A DNA stretch of 64,000 nt from Adineta ricciae. Its lineage: Eukaryota > Rotifera > Eurotatoria > Adinetida > Adinetidae. The notes beneath the pieces were generated by a model, which saw only the letters and a list, made by a program, of their open reading frames with translations, ran no database searches and was not told the DNA's origin. Shown piece after piece: positions 45,833-57,040 of the stretch. Positions within the stretch are counted from its first letter, which is position 1. Each line of letters begins with the position of its first letter. The position numbers and the translations under genes are program-made. The stretch is taken from positions 1 through 64,000 of the forward strand of contig CAJNOJ010000301.1 of NCBI GenBank assembly GCA_905250025.1. The letters are read 5' to 3'.

Positions 45833-46270
45833 CGTCTGATTGCTTCCTCGGTGGACACTTGTTCCCTATATCGCCCCGTTGATCCATTCTGTCCGTCATT
45901 CTTTGGTCAAAATACATCTACCCTACTATTCGAGGGAGGAAACAGACTAGGAAATGACGAACCCGATAACAATTTGATCGAACGATTAGTGTCACCTCAC
46001 TAGTTCTACTAGTCGACAACTGACTGTACCTTTCTTTTTTTAAAATCACTTTTCATTAAAGCAAGAAATAAAACTAACGCCTTGAGAAGTATCAAACAAC
46101 ATGAACTAAAGAAAGCAAATCAATGTGTTGACAATGATAGTGCAAGTATAGAAATAAAAATCTCCATTGTTTCAGACGAATGGGTATGTATAAGAATTAA
46201 GCAAAACAATGTCCGACAAATCATAGCTGTGGCTTTTCCAGAGCGTTTATATTTCACCATCGATCACCAA

Positions 46271-46408
46271 TTAATTCTTCAGTTCATCTTTCAAACGACT
46301 AATTTCTTCTTGTAATTCGTGCATTTGCTGTTTTTCTGCTGCTGTCAATAAATGAAACGGCGTTGCTTTCAGTGTGTCTAGGTTATATAATGGAGTGTTT
46401 TGCGACAT
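46271..46408 (-). CDS. Possible 45-aa coiled-coil microprotein
   Basis: ATG at 46408 to TAA at 46271. It starts MSQNTPLYNLDTLKATPFHL and ends in a heptad-like helix (EKQQMHELQEEISRLKDEL). An in-frame upstream ATG (about 15 bp earlier, MVWFSMSQ) follows a TTTAG, so it might instead be the last exon of something larger. The regular polar helix is unusual for random AT-rich sequence. Unknown; could be a relic of a transposon protein. Confidence 0.3.
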   Translation of the reverse strand: MSQNTPLYNLDTLKATPFHLLTAAEKQQMHELQEEISRLKDELKN

Positions 46409-46843
46409 CGAAAACCAGACCATTTTTCTAAATGAATTCGCGTAAAATGTACGGAACGAGTTGCAATAGTCATTTCAAAAATAGATATGGAATCGTTTTC
46501 TATCAAATAAATGTAGTACATGTCGCAATCATAAACTATCGACTATTTTTATTGAGAGAAAAGCAGTCTAATTTTCATGAGGGAAGAAAACAATGAAAAT
46601 AAAATATGAACGGACGTCGATCACGGTTACATTTATAGAAAGACATCGTTTTCACGCATATGATGCGTTATAGCGTTTGCCCGGAAATGGCATCTATTTG
46701 GAGGTAAGGTGAATTTCCGGAAAATCGAAAAACCATATTCCAAAACAACTCTTCATATTCGAAGTGGGTATTCTAAACACACTACACAAAACTTTCAGTG
46801 AGGATGCGGCGAAGGGTGATGAGGGTTTCATTTTCATGAATTG

Positions 46844-47049
46844 CCTAATTCGACTTATATTATAAATGGACATCTGATAGACTAATCTCAGTTCGAATAT
46901 AAATAGATGTATATCTATATAATCCTACATGTTTAAGAATAGATAGGGATAGATTTAGTTATACCTGTGTATACCGATGGACATAGGCTGACATATAGCT
47001 CGGCTGAGAGTATTAGGAACTCGTCACTTATATTATAAGTCGAATTAGG
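46844..47049. mobile_element. Short TIR element
   Basis: Terminal inverted repeats begin CCTAATTCGACTTATATT at 46844, with the exact complement ending at 47049 (22 bp matching). 206 bp long, non-coding, interior with ATA-rich repeats. Flanks do not show an obvious duplication. Superfamily not assigned. Confidence 0.55.
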
Positions 47050-47161
47050 TAGCTACTCATCACAAGTGACATTTCTACTAAAGGGACTTAATCATTAGTA
47101 ATTTACTTACGATTACACGTCTTTGCTGACGAGTATACGTTGGATAATCAGTAATGCGTTA

Positions 47162-47426
47162 CCCAGGTCGGACAATCCGGGACGGAAACGGCCAGTTCCG
47201 TGCTATTCCGGAGTTTTCATGGAAGCAGTATTCCTGACGACCGAATTTATCTGGTTTGGGTCGGAACCGATAAGAACATTTCAAAACCAGTAGCCGGAAA
47301 CGGTTACCACATTTCTCCATCGGATTCCTGGCATTTTCGGGACGGGTTCCGCTCAGAAATGGCGAGTTTCCTCAAGTATTCTTTCGGAAATTCATGGAAT
47401 CCTGCTTCAGGAACCATCGTCCTGGG
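47162..47426. mobile_element. PIF/Harbinger-like MITE with TTA duplication
   Basis: 265 bp starting CCCAGGTCGGACAATCC and ending CGTCCTGGG, flanked on both sides by TTA (47159-47161 and 47427-47429). A 3-bp TWA duplication is typical of PIF/Harbinger. The inside is GC-rich with many CGGAA/TTCCG units that can pair. The 76-codon frame across it is accidental. Confidence 0.65.
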
Positions 47427-47560
47427 TTAAGAGATTGTATTATTGTTCATGATGACAAATTTATACTGTTTTGTTGAAACGAGTTAAAACAGATAATGAT
47501 CCGTACTACCGATGTAGAACAAATGAGCACATGGATAAAAGAAGAAGAAATGATAGTCTT

Positions 47561-47706
47561 CCCAGATCGATGAACCCCATACTCGGATCCGAAACACGGA
47601 TTTTCTAAGGGTCATCATAGACTATAGCTAAAAAGATTACTCATAAAATTTGCAGTAACCAACTGAATTTTTCCAGTCAGATCCAGCATCTGATTTGTTG
47701 ACCGAG
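47561..47706. mobile_element. Degenerate copy of the CCCAGGTC MITE
   Basis: Shares CCCATACTCGGATCC, GGTCATCATAGA.TATAGCTA and TTTGTTGACC with the 39665-39856 element but is shorter and has mutated ends (CCCAGATC...GACCGAG). An older copy of the same family. Confidence 0.55.
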
Positions 47707-48224
47707 AATTATTTTCTTTTGAGATATCGCTCTCTTCTTTATTTTATTCGCTCTTCTAGAAACACCGATGAACTTCTAATCGTGAACTAGACGAAAATCA
47801 TTAGCTGTCAAGTGTGATAAACGTCTTATGTGGCGTTCAAGAATAATTCTGTGATTGTCATTTTATACTGAAACTCTGATCAGTTGCTAAGTTTTACCAC
47901 TGTCACACTTCTCTTGTCTTTTAAAACATATTTGAAAAGAGATCTTTCCTACATGAATACAAACAAGTAGCGCTCATCCTTTGGATTCGCTGACCCTTTT
48001 TCTGAAAGAATTGTCCCAGTGCTCACCACATTCAAACACTTTGAAAGACAACTTAGGCATTGCAATTGCTACTAGTCCTCAACTGAACCATGCCACTATG
48101 TCACACACTAAAGTGAATAGAAGACAGATTTTTCTTTCTCAGGAACCGAACCGAGTAGCCATTTGTCAGTGAGTAATTCTCGAGAACTAACTGTGTTGAC
48201 TGAGAACCCCATCCCTCAATGGCT

Positions 48225-48877
48225 AGTCGCTCGTCAGCCTCCCTCCGGTCGGCCACTCACGACCAGCCATTTACCTTTTCATCTGTTGTTCTATTTTCAC
48301 ATTACTCGCATGAAAATTTTACACATTAGCCTGTCTCTTTTAGTAAAAAAAATTAACTCTTTTCTCTGCTTTCAACAAAATGATGCCTTCTCGAATATTT
48401 TCATTGAGGAATATACATTTGCCAAATCCTTTTAAAAAATGGTTGAAGCCTGATAAGGCTATTCCAAGTGTACACTTTAAGATTAATCTGGAATTGAAAC
48501 ACCAAGTCGTTCGTCGGCCTTCCTCCGGTCGGCCACTCACGGCTAGCCGTTGCCACATATACGATTAGTTTCCCATTTTCACACCGAATAGTTGACCCGC
48601 TCATAATTGATCGGTTTCTTATCCGAGATATTGAAACTTTACATAACAAATAACGCGACCTAGTAGCCGCTAAACCCTCTACTGAAAGCATAGGGCTAGG
48701 GTGCTACTATTCGTCCGAATTTAGAAAAAAAGTTATTTCAGTTGAACGATCTGATCATTTGATAATTTGTCAGAATGTTTTACTTAGACCAATGTCGCTT
48801 CCTGAAATCTTCTGAAATTATAACGCCTAGTCGTTTGTCGGCCTCTCTCCAGTCGACCAATCACTGCTAGCCGTTGG
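48225..48877. repeat. Three-copy GC-rich motif
   Basis: A motif of about 48 bp occurs at about 48225-48270, 48505-48552 and 48829-48877, all on the + strand. The core is AGTCG-TTCGTCGGCCT followed by CTCCGGTCGGCCACTCAC and GCTAGCCGTTG. The copies are about 280 and 325 bp apart; intervening DNA is not clearly repeated. Possibly conserved parts of a decayed larger repeat. Confidence 0.5.
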
Positions 48878-49058
48878 TACCTAATAAGTGTTTAATGATA
48901 TTTTCATATTAAAAAGTACCTCGTTCTTGTTGAGTCCGTCTCTAGCAAAGTTGCCGAAATTCTTCACAACTTCGTGACCTACAATATATCTTTTATTATC
49001 ATTTTTACTTAAACACTGTAAAAAAAGAGTGGGGGATAATCTACCCTACAACGTGGAG

Positions 49059-49245
49059 GGACAATTCGTCGCACAGGTAGTTAATTGTGACAAGATGNAT
49101 TAGAAAATTGGATTCGACTTCCAAAGGCTAACACAGTTGGTCAAGAATCAATGTTTATTTCATTAATTGAGAAACAAGTTTACATAAATCAATTAAAAAA
49201 AAAACAAGTCAATGCATGATTAATTACATGTGCGACGAATTGTCC
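49059..49245. mobile_element. TIR element with 17-bp perfect ends
   Basis: GGACAATTCGTCGCACA at 49059-49075 and its exact complement at 49229-49245. 187 bp, AT-rich interior, with an N at 49098. Flanks (GTGGAG and GTGTGC) do not give a clear duplication. Non-coding. Confidence 0.6.
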
Positions 49246-49330
49246 GTGTGCCGAGTTTCACTCTCTTGTATTGATAATAGTTAAATCATGAGGAGTATCT
49301 TTTATATGCACTCAAGTCGATGTGTGAATA

Positions 49331-49355
49331 TTTGTGGGTGGGTAGGTGAGGGTGT
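49331..49355 (+). repeat. Second telomere-like G-rich tract
   Basis: Contains TGTGGGTGGGTAGGTGAGGG. It includes one TGTGGG unit and shares GGTGAGGGTGT with the tract at 7764-7786. Too short and degenerate to be a working telomere. Confidence 0.4.
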
Positions 49356-49772
49356 AATGCGTATGTTGCTTTCGATACCTTCTCTCTCAATTGATACCTA
49401 CGACATGTCATCAAGATGTTTTAACTGTTTGTACTCGATTTGTCCGATAAAGAAAGTTTTTCTCCATCTAAAATATATGATTTCAAAGAGATACCTGTGC
49501 AATCAAACACAAATTCGAGAAATGATCAGACATGATGCCGTATATTTCATTTCCTGACTTTTACGAATTAACATTCATAGGGAATATTTACATCGGAATT
49601 TACTTTTTCTAAACCATATCAAATCGCTGCATGACATAGGAGATTCAATAAAACATTTCTTCTATGTATCTGCTAAACGTGCCGACAAGAATGAGTCAAA
49701 TCGTGTATGTTGATTAGATTATAAATATATAGAGTTAGTAAGTATAAAGGAAAAAGTCTTCAGTGAAACACA

Positions 49773-52700
49773 ATGCTAAAATATATATTCCTGCTACATA
49801 GTGTATTACAAATAAATGGATCATTTCGTCTGTATAATTCCGATATATCATATCGAGATTGTTTATATTCAAATACAATTAATACTGAGATCAATGAATG
49901 GATATTAACTCGTTATTGTCTAGATGGAAATAATGTTGTTGGAAATCAGGATGAATGTGATGAAAATGTGAAATTTACATTTGAAGAATTGAAATTAAAA
50001 CATGTATCCGGAGAGAATCTGTTCAAATGGAATGCCCCTATTGATACAATTAATAATTACGAGAAATATTTGGACGACAATGACATGTCAATGAAAAGTG
50101 ATTTCTTTTGTAATTGTTCAGATTTGGGAAATTTCTTTGGTAAAGATTGTTCCTATTCATTTCGTAAAACTTCTTCTGATACGACATTCGATGAAATTAT
50201 TTCCAAACAATTTGAGAAAATGAAGGAATTATCATCTACTTCCGAAATCTTAGATGATGAAGATTTGTTGACATGTTATAAAGGTATTCAATGTGATTCA
50301 ACAATTTGTCTTGATTGGCGACAAATTTGTGACGGATTTATTGACTGTAGAAATGGCGAAGATGAATTCAAGGATTGTCTTTTAATTGAGCTGAATCAAT
50401 GTGAAGAAAACGAATATCGTTGTTCAAATGGGTTGTGTATTCCACAAACATTTTTGATTGATTTAAGTTATGATTGTGGAGATATAACTGATGAAGAATA
50501 TGATATTGATGAGATCGTAAATGAATTATTCGAGTGTCATAAGTCGACAGTGATTGTATGTGATTTCAGTCAATCGCGTTGGAGTTTGTTTCCATGTGGC
50601 AATGGAGAATATAGTTTACTTGATTCTTCTGATCCCGAATGTGCCAATGGTCGTGATTTGTTTTATCGTCGAAATCTTCTCTTATCATTTTCATCCGCAC
50701 ATAATAATAATATCAGTTTTGAATGCTGGTTATTAATGCTATGCGTATCGGAGAACTTTCTTTTAGATTATTTTGATGATGCTGAATCCGAATGTTTATG
50801 TGACGAAAACAATCGAGAGAAGAAGAAATGTGTGAAGTATTTCAACCAATATTGTCCTTCGTTATTTTATTTTCAACATGATATGAGGTTTTTTTCTCCA
50901 TTTGTTAAGTTTCTGTACGATAAAAGCAAGAGCAATGCCGATGAATGGTGGGAACCAACTCATATTTGTTTCATGAATGAAACTTGCGTCGAAAGAAAAA
51001 CGATCCCTAATTGGTCGAATTACATTTTTTATTGGCAAAAAACCTTCTCTTTGTCCGATCGACCCAGTGACGACGAAAGATTATTCTATTGTAATGAATC
51101 CAAACGATCGATTTCCAAATATCGAGTAGAAGATTCTATCACTGATTGTTATTATGGAGAAGATGAAAATGATCAGATTACTTCATTGATCATGACATCT
51201 CTGAATTTAACAGATCGTTTTAAATGCAAAACAGGGAACCAATGGATGGTGCGTGCTTTAATTGCGGATTATGACAAGAGTTCTGACATGGCGATTAATA
51301 ATGAGAATTATTGTCGTGATAAATCTTATCAGTTATATGTTGGAGAATGTCGTAGACCATCGGATTTTGCTTGTCAGATCTTGCGAGGTACTGTCACTCC
51401 ATTGATATATAATGTATTTCAAGAAAATTGTAATGGCATTAATCATGTTGATCCTCTTGCTGATAATGAAACCGATGAAACAAACTGTGAAGAATGGTCG
51501 ACTAAAAAATGCAATAACATTTGGGATTGGAATAATGGAACCGATGAACTGAATTGTGTCGATGGAGTCCCATATTACTTAAGTCAAACGGTTTTCAAAT
51601 GCCAGCATAATGAACATTACTGTGCAGATCAGAAGGGAACTATCGGTTGTTTAGCAGCAGAACGTGCAGGGGATGGGGTGATCGATTGTTTAGGTGCAAC
51701 AGATGAAAGAAAAATGGTATGTACAAATGATTCAGGGTATCCTTTCCAGTGTCGCTCTGGCGAATGTTTGAGTGTACTACATATATGTAATAAATACCGA
51801 AATTGTCCTGATTCCGATGATGAGATAATATGTCCGTGGGCAACGAATTCATCCTGTGCTTCAATAGAATTTCCTTGCAAGAATGGCACATGTGTTCCAA
51901 GAGTCTCAAAACAATGTAATAAAATAATTGATTGTCAACCGGATGGAGAAGATGAATGGTTTTGCGATTTAGAATATCGACAAGATCTGAAATTTTCTTT
52001 AAAAAACATTGAAGAATATCCATTATTTAATATTAATTTACCAAAAATTGCAATGATAAACGATGCTCATTCGAATCCGTTAACTGCGATCAAGAAAATT
52101 TCCAAACAAAAAAAAAAGATAATTGACAACTGGTTTTGCAATCGTGGGATTATCATTCGATTCCGCTTCTCCAATAAAAAATGTTTATGTCCACCGAGTT
52201 ATTACGGGTTAAGATGTCAATATCAATCCGAACGAGTTTTAATCACCGTGAAAGTCGATATACCGATTAGTTTAGTCAGATATCGAAGTAAAAATAGTTC
52301 TCTTTTGATACTTGCTCGTTTAATCTTAGGTGATAAAGTGTTTGATTATGAACGAATTCTTCATGAACCTTTGATGAAACAAATGTTCTATTTAAATTAT
52401 CCACGACCACCGCCGAAGAAACAAGGAAATTGGTCAGTTCGGTTTGATGCCTTTTCAATTAGCACATTCAATGTTCAAGAGAAAGCATCTTGGCTGTTTA
52501 ATGTCCCTTTTTCGTTTTTACCAGTCAATCGACTAGTTCTACATTTGATGCTGGAAGATTCTCGAGGATGTCAGACATTAAATTGTATCCATGGTATTTG
52601 TCGAAGGTATCTCAATTCTCCTTATGATGAATATTGTCAATGTGATGACAACTGGTCTGGCAAATTTTGTCAGGATCCAATCAATTGCTCCTGTGTTGCA

Positions 52701-54509
52701 GGTGGCAAATGCATCGATGGATATTGTGTTTGTCCTTTAGCGCGAATAGGAAATGAATGTCGAGTTTTATTTAATCCATGTCATGATATCAAATGTGAAA
52801 ATGGTGGAACATGTTTACCATTAGATGAACGTCAGGTGAAGAAATTCGAATGTATGTGTCCAAATGCTTTTTGGGGAATCTATTGTGAACGAAGGAATGC
52901 TGAAGTTCAGATTGAATTCTCGCCTTTAATAAGTTCTGAACTAGAATTGGTCAATGTATTCGTTCATTTTCTTAACTTGGAAAGTGATCTTTCAGCAGTG
53001 TTGTCCGTTGAGAACAGATTTTTGTATAAAAATATCAAATTAAACCAAATTCTTCATGTTTATCATCAGAATCATGATTATTTATCAGCCTTCACCCTCA
53101 TTGAAATATATTATCAAAAGTATACCTCGAATTATTATCTTGGAGCTCTTCTGACGAAGAACGTCACCAATCTTAGAACCCAAATTGATCAGGGCAGTCG
53201 ATGCCCATATGTTGATGAACTCATTTTCAATGAAACCATACGAAAATTTTCTTTACGAAAAAAATTGAAATATTATCATGATGTCTGCAAAATAGATCGT
53301 GGGATCAAATGTTTTCACGATGAAGCTTCGCTATGTTTTTGCGATCGATATCATCAGCCAGACTGTGTGGCTTTTCCACGTTCACCCACTGCATGTGCTA
53401 AGAATTATTGTCAAAACAATGGGCAATGTATTAGCAATATTTTTAATGGCGTTTGGGATTTTGCTTGTATATGTGATGGGTGCTCGTATGGATCATTGTG
53501 TCAATTAGTAACATCAGAATACGTACTTTCATTTGATGTGATTCTCGGACCAGATATCAAAACGAATATGCCGTTCATCAAACAGCCTTTTCTGATAAAA
53601 TTCGCCTTAGCAATGATTACTTTCATGGTTGTGATTGGAACTCTATCAAATGTTTTATCGTTAATCACATTCAGACAAGGAAAAATTCGCGAATATGGCT
53701 GTGGTATGTATCTCTTCTGTTTAGCTTTCGTTGGACAAATTGGTTTATCGATATTTGCCTGTCGATATGTGTACCTTTTGACAACACAACTCTATGATAT
53801 TCATCATTTTCGTTTGGTTCATTGGAGTTGTATTGCTTTAGACTATACTCTCAGTGTATGTCCAATATTATTTGATTGGATAATTGTATGTATAGCGATA
53901 GAACGATACGTGAATATAATAAAAGGTGCTTCATTTGAAAAGACTAAAAGTGTTTGGTGGGCTAAACGTCTCGTTCCTTTTCTGACTTTGACTATTATTT
54001 GTAGTTCATGGCATGAATTATTCGTTCATGAATTAATTTATGATCCGCGAAGTGCAAGTCAAAATGCTTGGTGTATAATTAAAATATCATCCCTATGGAT
54101 AAAATATTATCGGTTAATTCTTAATTTGTTTCATTTAATTATCCCTGGATCGATTCATCTCATCGCTACGATATTGCTTTTGCATAAAACAACCCAAAGA
54201 AAACAAACATTGGAAAAGAAGAAGAGTGAAAAGTCTTATTGGGGAGTATTTCGAAAACAGTTGCCCATGTATGGAAGTCCATTCGGACTGATCATGTTCA
54301 GTATAATAAGAGTGACTTTTTTATTTACATTGGTTTGTATATCGAGACAATGGCATAAATATGTTTATCTTCTTGCGTACTTTATTTCATTCAGTCCGTT
54401 TATGGTCACATTTCCAATCTTTGTCCTTACCGCTGAGATATATAAAATGGAATTTAAGAATTTTCTTGCGAGATTTATTAGAAAACTCAAAGCAAGATGG
54501 ATTTTATGA
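49773..54509 (+). CDS. Giant LDLa/EGF-domain 7TM receptor
   Basis: A single exon of 1578 aa. Signal peptide MLKYIFLLHSVLQINGSF. The ectodomain has LDL-receptor class A-like repeats (CDSTICLDWRQICDGFIDC, CSNGLCIPQTF, CRSGECLSVLHICNKYRNC, CKNGTCVPRVSKQCNKIIDC; several end in the acidic DSDDE/DGEDE Ca-binding box). EGF-like modules follow (CIHGICRRYL...CQCDDNW, CENGGTCLPL...CMCPNAFWG, CQNNGQCISN). Residues about 1280-1560 form a rhodopsin-like 7TM: TM1 with GTLSNVLSLITF, TM3 ending AIERYVNI (in place of DRY), and a Lys-rich third intracellular loop. Large ligand-binding ectodomains on a family-1 7TM occur in LGR/RXFP receptors and are, to my knowledge, expanded in bdelloids. An intronless gene of this length among intron-rich genes suggests retrocopy origin. 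Ligand unknown. Confidence 0.88.
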   Translation: MLKYIFLLHSVLQINGSFRLYNSDISYRDCLYSNTINTEINEWILTRYCLDGNNVVGNQDECDENVKFTFEELKLKHVSGENLFKWNAPIDTINNYEKYLDDNDMSMKSDFFCNCSDLGNFFGKDCSYSFRKTSSDTTFDEIISKQFEKMKELSSTSEILDDEDLLTCYKGIQCDSTICLDWRQICDGFIDCRNGEDEFKDCLLIELNQCEENEYRCSNGLCIPQTFLIDLSYDCGDITDEEYDIDEIVNELFECHKSTVIVCDFSQSRWSLFPCGNGEYSLLDSSDPECANGRDLFYRRNLLLSFSSAHNNNISFECWLLMLCVSENFLLDYFDDAESECLCDENNREKKKCVKYFNQYCPSLFYFQHDMRFFSPFVKFLYDKSKSNADEWWEPTHICFMNETCVERKTIPNWSNYIFYWQKTFSLSDRPSDDERLFYCNESKRSISKYRVEDSITDCYYGEDENDQITSLIMTSLNLTDRFKCKTGNQWMVRALIADYDKSSDMAINNENYCRDKSYQLYVGECRRPSDFACQILRGTVTPLIYNVFQENCNGINHVDPLADNETDETNCEEWSTKKCNNIWDWNNGTDELNCVDGVPYYLSQTVFKCQHNEHYCADQKGTIGCLAAERAGDGVIDCLGATDERKMVCTNDSGYPFQCRSGECLSVLHICNKYRNCPDSDDEIICPWATNSSCASIEFPCKNGTCVPRVSKQCNKIIDCQPDGEDEWFCDLEYRQDLKFSLKNIEEYPLFNINLPKIAMINDAHSNPLTAIKKISKQKKKIIDNWFCNRGIIIRFRFSNKKCLCPPSYYGLRCQYQSERVLITVKVDIPISLVRYRSKNSSLLILARLILGDKVFDYERILHEPLMKQMFYLNYPRPPPKKQGNWSVRFDAFSISTFNVQEKASWLFNVPFSFLPVNRLVLHLMLEDSRGCQTLNCIHGICRRYLNSPYDEYCQCDDNWSGKFCQDPINCSCVAGGKCIDGYCVCPLARIGNECRVLFNPCHDIKCENGGTCLPLDERQVKKFECMCPNAFWGIYCERRNAEVQIEFSPLISSELELVNVFVHFLNLESDLSAVLSVENRFLYKNIKLNQILHVYHQNHDYLSAFTLIEIYYQKYTSNYYLGALLTKNVTNLRTQIDQGSRCPYVDELIFNETIRKFSLRKKLKYYHDVCKIDRGIKCFHDEASLCFCDRYHQPDCVAFPRSPTACAKNYCQNNGQCISNIFNGVWDFACICDGCSYGSLCQLVTSEYVLSFDVILGPDIKTNMPFIKQPFLIKFALAMITFMVVIGTLSNVLSLITFRQGKIREYGCGMYLFCLAFVGQIGLSIFACRYVYLLTTQLYDIHHFRLVHWSCIALDYTLSVCPILFDWIIVCIAIERYVNIIKGASFEKTKSVWWAKRLVPFLTLTIICSSWHELFVHELIYDPRSASQNAWCIIKISSLWIKYYRLILNLFHLIIPGSIHLIATILLLHKTTQRKQTLEKKKSEKSYWGVFRKQLPMYGSPFGLIMFSIIRVTFLFTLVCISRQWHKYVYLLAYFISFSPFMVTFPIFVLTAEIYKMEFKNFLARFIRKLKARWIL

Positions 54510-56563
54510 TCTTTTTCCCGCTTAGAATTCTACTTACTCAGTATTCAATTTTGAAAATAACAAGCATTTAGACTAATATTTATACTGCAGTTTCTTGCAT
54601 CTCTCGGGCTGAGAATGAGCGTGAGTTAAACATTCTACGACGCGTGACAGTATGTGTATGAGCTTAAATATAGGTATAAAAGAATAAAATTTTAGAAATC
54701 TTTACATCTGCCCATGAATCTGTCGATTTCGAATGATCCGAAAGAACCACAGTGATATGCTTAGACAATTACAAAAAACTTATCCAAAACGATCATAAAA
54801 TCAAAGCAGGGCTCGAACCCAAACTCTGACCCACATCTTTAAATGTAAGAAATCTATAAAAAAAAGTGCGCGTGGAACACAATGCTCATCAATGAAAATA
54901 ACTAGTGACACCGACAAATGATCCTTCACGTCTGTCTGTTCATGCATCTACTGTAATAGCTAAATGGTTGACATTCTCCAGCAATTTTTTCGGCTTTTCT
55001 TGAGTATTCGTCATTAACGATGGGAGTAATACATTGGTAAAATGTCGTGAAGATGTTGGTTTCCATTTCCATCTTGGAGCCACTATTCTTCATGAGATGC
55101 CTAATTCGATTGTGCACTGACAAATGGTTACCGAACGAAAAGCTGTCATCACCCTCAATAAGATAATAGTATGTTATACCGCATATACCGCCTATACTGC
55201 CCTATACTGAAATTCAATTTCCAGGAATTGCCTGGGCATCCGAAATGCATTGGATTTCCCGGCTAACGCTATAATGCATCATATGAGACTATCGTTGCCT
55301 AGAGATTTTTTTAGGATGAAAATGTGAAATCAATCACCTAAACATGTCATCGAAAAGAACGCGTATATATATATATTTTCCAAAAAAAGAACAAGGAAGT
55401 ACGTTACATAAATGATGATCCTATGTCACTTGGATTAGATGAAGGTTTCTCTTTCAAAGCATTTCGTACGCTAGTCACAGCCTTATGGTGTGATTTGTTG
55501 AAACATCTAATCGATCTTTTTTTTTTCGTATTCGTTGAATGGGCATCACATGTGGAGAATCTATAGTTGAAACTTTGACGATGATTGTTCTGAAGAAGAT
55601 GATTCTTCAACAATGTCGTGACAGTAGGCACTTGGTAAACCACATCCGAATAACAAGTATTTGCCTAAATTCTTCAATTCACACTGAATTGTTGTCAGTC
55701 CGAACATGTCGAAAGGAGAAAAGAAACACATTGATGAGAATCGATGCTGTACTACTGCGCAAGAGAAATGTCATTATAGATGTAATAACCAAATACATAT
55801 ACAGAAATCCTCGCAATGATATTACTTTTTAAGAAAGAGAGATTATTTGATACAATTACTCGAAAGATAGGTTCCGTGTGATGCTAAAGTGTTAGGGACT
55901 CATTGTTAGTACTATGCAGCCTGAACAGTGCTGTTATCATCTAATCACAAAGCTCAATATGACCTGTAGATAATTGCGAATTATCCACAATTAGCAAAAC
56001 GAGCCTTCTAGGGAGTGGTCGGTATGGTCCCAATTAAACGACTTTCATCGATTGAAGATGAAGGTTTCCTGTTAATTTCATTAGTAGCGAGCTATGATTG
56101 GGATCTAAATCAATAAGACAAAAGCATAGTTGCTGATCGAAACGAACTCTTTTTTCTTAGATCGAAAAATGTTGTGAATATTGCTGGATTTTGATTCACT
56201 TTTCTGTTGGCAAAGGATCGCTTTTAATCAGTTCACTGGTGTCGTGGAATAAGTCTATGGGATGATTTGCACCTGCTACAAGATAGGGTAGGGTAACGTT
56301 ACGAAAATTTTTAAAGAGCAAGTTGCATGCTGAAGTGTCATAACCTGTCAGCCCACCCCAAATTTTGGACATCAAGTATTATCAACATCTGTTGTGAAGT
56401 TGTACGCATAAAGAAAGATACATTATGTTCGTTTCTTTTGCTTTGTGATTGAAATACATTGAATGAAATTGAACAAGCAAATAATATATACAAAAACGAA
56501 GTTCCGTATGAAAGATAGTGATGATGAGTATAGGTCAATAGAGATTTTCATATCATTGGTTTT
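54510..56563. other. Intergenic, no gene seen
   Basis: About 2 kb between the receptor and the PEPC upstream region. Short frames only (54926-55123, 55404-55643, 55539-55832) with no recognisable content. A tRNA B-box-like GGTTCGAGCCC on the - strand near 54808-54818 lacks the rest of a tRNA. A short ATACC/TATACTGCC-rich patch lies near 55177-55210. Confidence 0.5.
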
Positions 56564-57040
56564 TCTTTGAAAGTTCGATTAAAAAAATGAAAAGAAATTG
56601 TTGAGGATTTTAATCTATTCATTGGCATGAATGATTTCATATGATTTCGATGATATTTAACGAAATCCAGAAAAGAGAAGAAAATATAACATTTACCTTT
56701 CGTTCTCTTATCGATATATTTATTTTTCATCGATAAAAAAGGTTTCGTACAAATAAATGAAAAAGGCGAGAAGAAATACGAAATATTGGAAGTGACTCGA
56801 TTCCGTTTGAATTTATATGTAGCTCCATCTTCTGTACAAGTTTTCATCTCCATTACATTTGGGAAATCAAACGAATTGTTTTGATTTGAAAAGAATTTTT
56901 TGTTTCTTGGAGCGTGAATTACGTTCCTCGATAACTGATTGACACATCGAATGCACCAATAATAAAACCTTGTGTTCTTCTCCTTACACTCGGTAAACTT
57001 TGTTTGTTGTTCTTCTTCTTATTTTTAGATAAGATTGATC
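56564..57040 (+). promoter_or_regulatory. PEPC-like gene upstream region, retained in the pseudogene
   Basis: Matches 45291-45686 over most of its length, so the promoter region was duplicated with the gene. It contains TTATCGATATATTTATTTTTC, a possible short uORF (ATG CAC CAA TAA near 56951) and a possible small 5'-UTR intron (CTCG|GTAAAC to TTTTTAG at about 56993-57028). Confidence 0.45.

Larger units (their letters stand above)
45833..49772. other. Repeat-rich accessory spacer
   Basis: About 3.9 kb, richer in G+C than the gene blocks, between the PEPC pseudogene and the giant receptor. It contains several TIR-bounded elements (46844-47049, 47162-47426, 47561-47706, 49059-49245), a three-copy GC-rich motif, a telomere-like tract and one possible microORF (46271-46408). 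No standard gene is supported; frames at 47981-48691 and 49288-49557 have no recognisable content. Confidence 0.5.

Noticed and set aside
47200-47430. 76-codon frame within the GC-rich MITE
   Set aside because: It spans almost exactly the transposable element and has no recognisable protein features; GC-rich sequence has fewer stops.
54800-54870. tRNA-like B box (GGTTCGAGCCC) on the - strand
   Set aside because: No A box, acceptor stem or anticodon arm could be found around it; a chance match or a decayed tRNA/SINE fragment at best.
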